Source of the DNA: Pristionchus mayeri
Taxonomy: Eukaryota; Nematoda; Chromadorea; Rhabditida; Neodiplogasteridae
Direction: 5' to 3'
DNA: 64,000 bases
Assembly (NCBI GenBank): GCA_036245805.1
Contig: BTRK01000001.1
Location: 14,694,001 to 14,758,000, forward strand
The position numbers were made by a program, and so were the translations under genes. Positions 56,086 through 64,000 of the stretch are shown here, piece after piece. The first letter of the stretch is position 1, and each line of letters begins with the position of its first letter. Under the pieces are notes generated by a model. The model was not told where the DNA came from. It ran no database searches and worked only from the letters and a program-made list of their open reading frames with translations.

Positions 56086-56997
56086 TCTGTGTTTATTACA
56101 CAATTTTACTTCTGGTTGATTTTGGGCGATTAATCGCCATACGAGATTGGAATGGTGTATAATATGTGCAAAACGTGCCAAATATCTAGGACTCGACGTG
56201 CCATTTTAGTGTCGTATTTAATTAGGGGGAGTCTCGCGAAGCGTTGAACCACCGAGATATGGCGGCTTACAGAGCTTACAGAGGATTTGAGTGGATAATG
56301 ATGTTCCAATAGATAGGAAGACCGCGTAAAACTCAAAAGACATAACTTGGTTCCTATTTCCTTACAGCAAAAAAGTGAAATATATAATGGTGATTGGAGA
56401 CGTGATGCGAAAGTAGCGTTAGGCCTACGCCGAAGCCTAAATGCAAACTTGTTTCTGTGTCTTCGCCCACTTTGATTGTCTTCCACTTAGGGTTGGCCCG
56501 ATGAGAGAGAATCTGAGATCTCGAATTGATTTTGAATCAATTATCTCCTTCTCGCGAGAACAAAGGAACCCCAATTGAGATCTCATTTCTCGATCCTTTC
56601 TCAATCTCCATTCCATTCGTCGTTCTTCCCTTTCAAATGACCGGTCAGAGTGTAGGGGAATGGAAAAGTAAAGGGGGGACCCTTATATTGATTCTCAATT
56701 TTAATCAAGATCTCGATTCGAAATGAGATCTCAATTTGAATTTGCATTCATTTCGAGATCAATCGAGATCATTTCTCGCTGACCGAGAAATTTTGCGGCG
56801 TTTTTTCTCACGAAGCCAACCTTACTTCCACTCTTAGAATGATTTCCTAATCGAGTGTTGTGATAAGCGTAAAACAATGATGCAACACATAGCTAGACCA
56901 AGAATATAAGTAATACACTCCAATATAGTTGAGACAGAAATGAATCATACACGCAGTGCGCAAAATGTGTCACCGATGGAGATTTTGAGAGCAATGG

Positions 56998-57072
56998 TGT
57001 GACTCTCTTCAGTTTGCACGCTCTCTCGCCGGTCAGAGAGAGGAGAGAGCGTGCAAACTGAAGAGAGTCAGA
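56998..57072. repeat. Hairpin element of the CTCTCTCG family (H6)
   Basis: GTGACTCTCTTCAGTTTGCA and CGCTCTCTCGCCGGTCAGAG are followed by GGAGAGAGCGTGCAAACTGA and AGAGAGTCA. Perfect 31-bp arms. Mirrored at 62960-63034. Confidence 0.8.
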
Positions 57073-57505
57073 CGATTGCTAGATTTTGAACACACACGTT
57101 TTAATGAGGTAATCTCGCGAAGCGTTGAAACGAGGAATTACAGTTCGAAAGACGATACCATGATCCCCTCGTTCTTTCCACTCTCCTCTCATCAATCGAC
57201 CGATCGAGAGTGTATGAGGAATAGATAGAGACCGCAGCTTACAGAAGATTTAAAAGGATAACGTTGATCCAATAGATAGGAAGACCGCGTGAAACTCACT
57301 TGCCATAACGCGTTCGTACTTCCTAGTGCGTTACCTGTCGTTCGATTTGCTTCACTTGATAATGTTTTGAAAAATAAACGATTTCTGTAAACTGTGTTCG
57401 AAATTAAGGTAATAGTCTCTTATATATTCATATTCTATCTATTATCTACTTGATTGTTATGTTTTATCTACTTGATTGTTATGTTGAGGTGAACGGCGGC
57501 CCAAT

Positions 57506-59358
57506 ATGCGTCTGCCTGTGGCTCTTCTACTACTAGTGTCGGCAACGGCAAATCCCGATGCTGAGGTTCAAGGTTTGCTCTTTATGGACATTATCAAATT
57601 GTAAATGGAATAATTCAATCCAGAACTTCTTCCCGCAGAAGCAAGTGCACCAGTGATCTCGTCGTTCAACGATATTATCAAAAATGTACCACACAGTAAG
57701 GAGTCAAACTCTGTTACTAAATGGTTTTAAAATAGCCTAAAGTGCAATGCATATCTATTAAGCACTTCAAGCAGAAGCACAAGCAGAAGCGGAAGTAGCT
57801 GTTCAACCACCGATTGAGGGGCCAAGTGCGATTGTTGATAAAGTCCCAGCGAGTGAGGATTCAATTTGTATTATTATATGGCTAAAAAAAGAAACTATGA
57901 AACGAGAACAAATCAGAAGGGACAACTACCACCACAACGCCTGGAAAGCCCAGCAAGCACACAACCAAGACCCCGCAGCCTTCAAAAACAACTACGACCA
58001 AGCCAAGTGGTGAGATTGTAGCACTATTATTGTATTTACAAGGGAACTTATGCATCTCTGAAAATCAATATTTATACAGCAGGCCACACAACAACCACCC
58101 GTCCTTCCAAGCCCTCCAAAACAACTACGACGAAGCCAAATGGTAAAATCTAAATGTTAATTTTGTAAATTAAGGGATAACAAACGATGGTAATAAAGAA
58201 GGCGCCAATTCAGTTCTATGGTATGGGTGTTGATAACTTTGATTTTTTTTTAAATTTAGTATTTAAAATATAAATATACCAGGTCACACAACTACCAGCC
58301 GCCTTCCCAAACCTTCCATCAAGACAACGACAGCAAAGCCAAATGGTCAAACAATTTGTTTTTTTTCTCGTGTAGATCAACAATAAATATTTGTTCTTCA
58401 GGACGTACAACTACTACTCTCCCGTCCAAACCTACCAAACCCACCAAGCCTACCATCAAAACCACCACCACCAAGGCCCCCGTAACAAAGCCAAATGGTG
58501 ACTTCGAACGCTCAGTGTGCAAGCACAATTAGCTAACGGAAACACTATTAACTATTAACAGTGTCACCCTCTAGACTCATTTTCTAGAGAGACAAATCGA
58601 CTAGAGGGGTCGGTCTAGTCGAGAATGAGGGGGAGACGAACCTCTCCCCTCTCCCTTTCATTTCTGATTTCGCACGTCTCGAAATGTTCATTCTCCCCAA
58701 ATCTAGTCAAATCACTCTGCGCGATGGGAGAGGCCACGTGTGAAATCAGAAATGAGAGGGGGGAGGGGAGAGGGTTCGTCCCCCTCATTCTCGACTAGAC
58801 CGACCCCTCTAGTCGATTTGTCTCTCTAGAAAATGAGTCTAGAGGGTGACACTGACAGCACCATTAGTAGAAAAACATCGATAAACCACGTATCCCAATT
58901 CCGAAAAGAAAAATCCCATTTCAGTACATTGCGATGGCGGGTTCATGGTGGTGAATGAGCACATTAGTGTGGAAGTTCTCGGAAAAGGTACAATTTCACA
59001 GAGTTTTAAAATAATTTTTCAACCTAATTTTCCAGGCAAATTCGGCGGTCGCTTCAGCAACGAGAAATCGTGCCGCGAACAGTGCGCTAACGACTTTCAA
59101 GGGTATTTATATTTTGAGTCCTTATTTATATTTTGAGTCTATTTTGAATCAATTTCGGAATATAAACAGTGTGATTCAGAAAATGCACCGCATACTCATT
59201 CGCCAAGGGAATATGTAGACTCTTCCAGGGAGATGCGGTCAAGGCAAATGTGAGATGGTGTTTACTTTTTTCTTCCTGATCTCTAATCAATATTTTTGTA
59301 GATATCACTTCGCTTTGACGACACCAAGAGAAAGGCACGCCTGGTCATCAAGTGTTGA
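57506..59358 (+). CDS. Secreted Thr-rich protein with PAN/apple-like C-terminal domain, left copy
   Basis: Eleven exons (57506-57572, 57624-57695, 57763-57852, 57917-58009, 58083-58142, 58283-58345, 58402-58497, 58925-58987, 59036-59102, 59180-59249, 59302-59358) join in phase to 265 residues. Residues 1-15 are a signal peptide (MRLPVALLLLVSATA). A short Ala/Glu stretch follows, then a mucin-like region made of four phase-1 exons, each a Gly-(His/Arg)-Thr-Thr...Lys-Pro unit (GHTTTTRPSKPSKTTTTKP), likely O-glycosylated. The C-terminal about 90 residues (CDGGFMVVNEHISVEVLGKG; CREQCANDFQGKCTAYSFAK; GICRLFQGD; ending IKC) have the Cys spacing of a PAN/apple-type domain, an extracellular protein or glycan binding fold. 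No lesion is seen. The gene lies in a palindrome with a convergent twin. Confidence 0.78.
58556..58858. mobile_element. Inverted-repeat MITE in an intron of the Thr-rich gene
   Basis: Starts AGTGTCACCCTCTAGACTCA, with TTTTCTAGAGAGACAAATCG next, and ends with the inverse. About 300 bp, no coding. Mirrored at 61174-61476. Confidence 0.8.
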
Positions 59359-59454
59359 GAAATCGAATTACTGGGACATCGGTCTAATAATGATAAAGCT
59401 ATTTGTTATAAATTGGTTGATGCGATGTTATTTTACCATCTTCATTATGTCCGA

Positions 59455-59640
59455 ACAGCTACTAAAGGAACGGCTACTGTCTGGACTCCCTACAACAGGA
59501 ATCGTCTCCTTGGAAAGCCTCGCGCACAGAGACGACCGAACACGGGCTGTTGACGCCCACTGGTTCAGTGCAATCTTTGAAGAATACTGGTCCATACTCT
59601 TCCGAGATTCTATCGCCTAAAATAAATTAAAATAAATTGA
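59455..59640 (+). mobile_element. 3' relic of an RTE-like LINE, left copy
   Basis: Frame ATVWTPYNRNRLLGKPRAQR matches WIPYNRTRSPGQPKPRWRDD of the other LINE pieces; after a shift, DAHWFSAIFEEYWSIL matches GARWWNATAEEY. A tail of AAAATAAATTAAAATAAATT and GATCGATTTATTGG follows. It adjoins the 3' end of the Thr-rich gene. Confidence 0.7.
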
Positions 59641-59877
59641 GTGATCGATTTATTGGTTGACTCAAACGATTGAGTTGCCTTGAAATATGCTCAGGATCGA
59701 GTGCGCATCAATCTTAATTTCGAGGTACAAGATCACCGAGCGGCCACCAAGAACCAAAACATCAGTAAAATCGCATGGAATTATGTCTAGCAAAATTCAT
59801 TTGAAAGGTGAACTTATACATGCTTGACGATACAAAAAATCCCGGTATATCTTGAGCGTGATCCAAATAGACTAAAA

Positions 59878-60154
59878 TCGATTTGATATTCAAATGCTAG
59901 TTCATGCTAACACGACGAAGACGAACCAAATCACTGAACAAATCACAAATCACAATTGTAAGCGAGCCAAATCACCATTGAAACCGAGCAGCTACGCCAC
60001 AGGAGATGCTTATGGTCAGAGCATACCATTATGACTTCCATATGCGGAGACCGGTTGCTTCCGATATCAGTAAAGTCTTCCAACGAGCGACATCGGACGC
60101 TACCTTTCAACATTCTCGTACTCTCATTCATATTCACTTTCTAGCCTTTCTAGA
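59878..60154. other. Palindrome 3 spacer
   Basis: 277 bases of unpaired sequence between the arms. No gene or repeat recognised. Confidence 0.7.
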
Positions 60155-63100
60155 TTTTAGTCTATTTGGATCACGCTCAAGATATACCGGGATTTTTTGT
60201 ATCGTCAAGCATGTATAAGTTCACCTTTCAAATGAATTTTGCTAGACATAATTCCATGCGATTTTACTGATGTTTTGGTTCTTGGTGGCCGCTCGGTGAT
60301 CTTGTACCTCGAAATTAAGATTGATGCGCACTCGATCCTGAGCATATTTCAAGGCAACTCAATCGTTTGAGTCAACCAATAAATCGATCACTCAATTTAT
60401 TTTAATTTATTTTAGGCGATAGAATCTCGGAAGAGTATGGACCAGTATTCTTCAAAGATTGCACTGAACCAGTGGGCGTCAACAGCCCGTGTTCGGTCGT
60501 CTCTGTGCGCGAGGCTTTCCAAGGAGACGATTCCTGTTGTAGGGAGTCCAGACAGTAGCCGTTCCTTTAGTAGCTGTTCGGACATAATGAAGATGGTAAA
60601 ATAACATCGCATCAACCAATTTATAACAAATAGCTTTATCATTATTAGACCGATGTCCCAGTAATTCGATTTCTCAACACTTGATGACCAGGCGTGCCTT
60701 TCTCTTGGTGTCGTCAAAGCGAAGTGATATCTACAAAAATATTGATTAGAGATCAGGAAGAAAAAAGTAAACACCATCTCACATTTGCCTTGACCGCATC
60801 TCCCTGGAAGAGTCTACATATTCCCTTGGCGAATGAGTATGCGGTGCATTTTCTGAATCACACTGTTTATATTCCGAAATTGATTCAAAATAGACTCAAA
60901 ATATAAATAAGGACTCAAAATATAAATACCCTTGAAAGTCGTTAGCGCACTGTTCGCGGCACGATTTCTCGTTGCTGAAGCGACCGCCGAATTTGCCTGG
61001 AAAATTAGGTTGAAAAATTATTTTAAAACTCTGTGAAATTGTACCTTTTCCGAGAACTTCCACACTAATGTGCTCATTCACCACCATGAACCCGCCATCG
61101 CAATGTACTGAAATGGGATTTTTCTTTTCGGAATTGGGATACGTGGTTTATCGATGTTTTTCTACTAATGGTGCTGTCAGTGTCACCCTCTAGACTCATT
61201 TTCTAGAGAGACAAATCGACTAGAGGGGTCGGTCTAGTCGAGAATGAGGGGGACGAACCCTCTCCCCTCCCCCCTCTCATTTCTGATTTCACACGTGGCC
61301 TCTCCCATCGCGCAGAGTGATTTGACTAGATTTGGGGAGAATGAACATTTCGAGACGTGCGAAATCAGAAATGAAAGGGAGAGGGGAGAGGTTCGTCTCC
61401 CCCTCATTCTCGACTAGACCGACCCCTCTAGTCGATTTGTCTCTCTAGAAAATGAGTCTAGAGGGTGACACTGTTAATAGTTAATAGTGTTTCCGTTAGC
61501 TAATTGTGCTTGCACACTGAGCGTTCGAAGTCACCATTTGGCTTTGTTACGGGGGCCTTGGTGGTGGTGGTTTTGATGGTAGGCTTGGTGGGTTTGGTAG
61601 GTTTGGACGGGAGAGTAGTAGTTGTACGTCCTGAAGAACAAATATTTATTGTTGATCTACACGAGAAAAAAAACAAATTGTTTGACCATTTGGCTTTGCT
61701 GTCGTTGTCTTGATGGAAGGTTTGGGAAGGCGGCTGGTAGTTGTGTGACCTGGTATATTTATATTTTAAATACTAAATTTTAAAAAAAATCAAAGTTATC
61801 AACACCCATACCATAGAACTGAATTGGCGCCTTCTTTATTACCATCGTTTGTTATCCCTTAATTTACAAAATTAACATTTAGATTTTACCATTTGGCTTC
61901 GTCGTAGTTGTTTTGGAGGGCTTGGAAGGACGGGTGGTTGTTGTGTGGCCTGCTGTATAAATATTGATTTTCAGAGATGCATAAGTTCCCTTGTAAATAC
62001 AATAATAGTGCTACAATCTCACCACTTGGCTTGGTCGTAGTTGTTTTTGAAGGCTGCGGGGTCTTGGTTGTGTGCTTGCTGGGCTTTCCAGGCGTTGTGG
62101 TGGTAGTTGTCCCTTCTGATTTGTTCTCGTTTCATAGTTTCTTTTTTTAGCCATATAATAATACAAATTGAATCCTCACTCGCTGGGACTTTATCAACAA
62201 TCGCACTTGGCCCCTCAATCGGTGGTTGAACAGCTACTTCCGCTTCTGCTTGTGCTTCTGCTTGAAGTGCTTAATAGATATGCATTGCACTTTAGGCTAT
62301 TTTAAAACCATTTAGTAACAGAGTTTGACTCCTTACTGTGTGGTACATTTTTGATAATATCGTTGAACGACGAGATCACTGGTGCACTTGCTTCTGCGGG
62401 AAGAAGTTCTGGATTGAATTATTCCATTTACAATTTGATAATGTCCATAAAGAGCAAACCTTGAACCTCAGCATCGGGATTTGCCGTTGCCGACACTAGT
62501 AGTAGAAGAGCCACAGGCAGACGCATATTGGGCCGCCGTTCACCTCAACATAACAATCAAGTAGATAAAACATAACAATCAAGTAGATAATAGATAGAAT
62601 ATGAATATATAAGAGACTATTACCTTAATTTCGAACACAGTTTACAGAAATCGTTTATTTTTCAAAACATTATCAAGTGAAGCAAATCGAACGACAGGTA
62701 ACGCACTAGGAAGTACGAACGCGTTATGGCAAGTGAGTTTCACGCGGTCTTCCTATCTATTGGATCAACGTTATCCTTTTAAATCTTCTGTAAGCTGCGG
62801 TCTCTATCTATTCCTCATACACTCTCGATCGGTCGATTGATGAGAGGAGAGTGGAAAGAACGAGGGGATCATGGTATCGTCTTTCGAACTGTAATTCCTC
62901 GTTTCAACGCTTCGCGAGATTACCTCATTAAAACGTGTGTGTTCAAAATCTAGCAATCGTCTGACTCTCTTCAGTTTGCACGCTCTCTCCTCTCTCTGAC
63001 CGGCGAGAGAGCGTGCAAACTGAAGAGAGTCACACCATTGCTCTCAAAATCTCCATCGGTGACACATTTTGCGCACTGCGTGTATGATTCATTTCTGTCT

Positions 63101-64000
63101 CAACTATATTGGAGTGTATTACTTATATTCTTGGTCTAGCTATGTGTTGCATCATTGTTTTACGCTTATCACAACACTCGATTAGGAAATCATTCTAAGA
63201 GTGGAAGTAAGGTTGGCTTCGTGAGAAAAAACGCCGCAAAATTTCTCGGTCAGCGAGAAATGATCTCGATTGATCTCGAAATGAATGCAAATTCAAATTG
63301 AGATCTCATTTCGAATCGAGATCTTGATTAAAATTGAGAATCAATATAAGGGTCCCCCCTTTACTTTTCCATTCCCCTACACTCTGACCGGTCATTTGAA
63401 AGGGAAGAACGACGAATGGAATGGAGATTGAGAAAGGATCGAGAAATGAGATCTCAATTGGGGTTCCTTTGTTCTCGCGAGAAGGAGATAATTGATTCAA
63501 AATCAATTCGAGATCTCAGATTCTCTCTCATCGGGCCAACCCTAAGTGGAAGACAATCAAAGTGGGCGAAGACACAGAAACAAGTTTGCATTTAGGCTTC
63601 GGCGTAGGCCTAACGCTACTTTCGCATCACGTCTCCAATCACCATTATATATTTCACTTTTTTGCTGTAAGGAAATAGGAACCAAGTTATGTCTTTTGAG
63701 TTTTACGCGGTCTTCCTATCTATTGGAACATCATTATCCACTCAAATCCTCTGTAAGCTCTGTAAGCCGCCATATCTCGGTGGTTCAACGCTTCGCGAGA
63801 CTCCCCCTAATTAAATACGACACTAAAATGGCACGTCGAGTCCTAGATATTTGGCACGTTTTGCACATATTATACACCATTCCAATCTCGTATGGCGATT
63901 AATCGCCCAAAATCAACCAGAAGTAAAATTGTGTAATAAACACAGATTAAAGAGGGAGTGTCAGCAAAGTTGAACTTTTGGCGCTGTCATAACCATGACC
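60155..64000 (-). repeat. Palindrome 3, right arm (continues beyond window)
   Basis: Inverted copy of 56032-59877. It contains the mirror of every left-arm feature: Thr-rich gene, LINE relic (60392-60577), MITE (61174-61476), hairpin (62960-63034) and the start of the tRNA-bearing element. Confidence 0.95.
60674..62526 (-). CDS. Secreted Thr-rich protein with PAN/apple-like C-terminal domain, right copy
   Basis: Mirror of 57506-59358, with exons at 120032 minus each left-copy coordinate (first exon 62526-62460, last 60730-60674). Translation is the same wherever compared. The two copies point toward each other with about 1.3 kb between their stop codons. Confidence 0.78.

Larger units (their letters stand above)
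56032..59877 (+). repeat. Palindrome 3, left arm
   Basis: Positions pair with 60155-64000 at a sum of 120032 with no difference noticed. The arm continues beyond the window on the right, so the true length is at least 3.85 kb and the left edge may lie further left. Confidence 0.95.

Overview
The window is nuclear DNA from a nematode. Four things point there: a 305-residue cuticle collagen with the nematode N-terminal domain and the CPKYCAIDGGVFFEDGTRR tail, a 301-residue seven-helix chemoreceptor ending in PYR, small exons with introns that mostly end TTTCAG, and a Mutator-like transposase with a FLYWCH finger. A diplogastrid (Pristionchus-like) source is possible, but this is only a guess from style. 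All gene models were spliced by hand from reading frame, splice sites and paralog comparison.

Layout. 0-10 kb: a minus-strand tandem family of F-box-like proteins with C-terminal membrane helices (copies at 2.4-4.6, 6.5-8.5 and a broken one at 9.2-9.8 kb), plus two downstream exons of unknown family and many inserted repeats. 10.5-18.3 kb: an RBR-type (RING1-IBR-RING2) E3 ubiquitin ligase gene cut up by a near-identical inverted duplication (arms 12345-14746 and 15908-18309). The plus copy keeps the 5' exons and the minus copy keeps the 3' exons. 19.7-25 kb: a cuticle collagen, then a defective RTE-like LINE flanked by duplicated scraps of the collagen 3' end. 25.9-28.7 kb: a chemoreceptor on the minus strand. 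29.2-39.1 kb: a lone exon of an RBR paralog, then a second complete-length RBR gene whose introns carry a mariner-like and a hAT-like element. 39.9-55.4 kb: a BTB-BACK-kelch gene in a second palindrome (arms 44105-46955 and 47447-55386). One arm carries a 4.9 kb Mutator-like element with inverted 126-bp tandem arrays; the other arm is the empty site. 55.7-64 kb: a third palindrome (arms 56032-59877 and 60155 to the window end), holding two convergent copies of a secreted Thr-rich/PAN-like protein gene.

There is no operon logic here. The genes are separate members of expanding nematode families (ubiquitin-ligase adaptors and ligases, chemosensory receptor, cuticle and secreted proteins). The region is dominated by recent inverted duplications and by transposons: mariner-like (two families), MULE and a MULE-derived MITE, hAT-like, RTE LINE, fold-back elements, a hairpin family, a dense MITE family, and a TIR element carrying a degenerate tRNA sequence. 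Several gene copies look broken (frameshift, nonsense, lost donors), so many may be pseudogenes.
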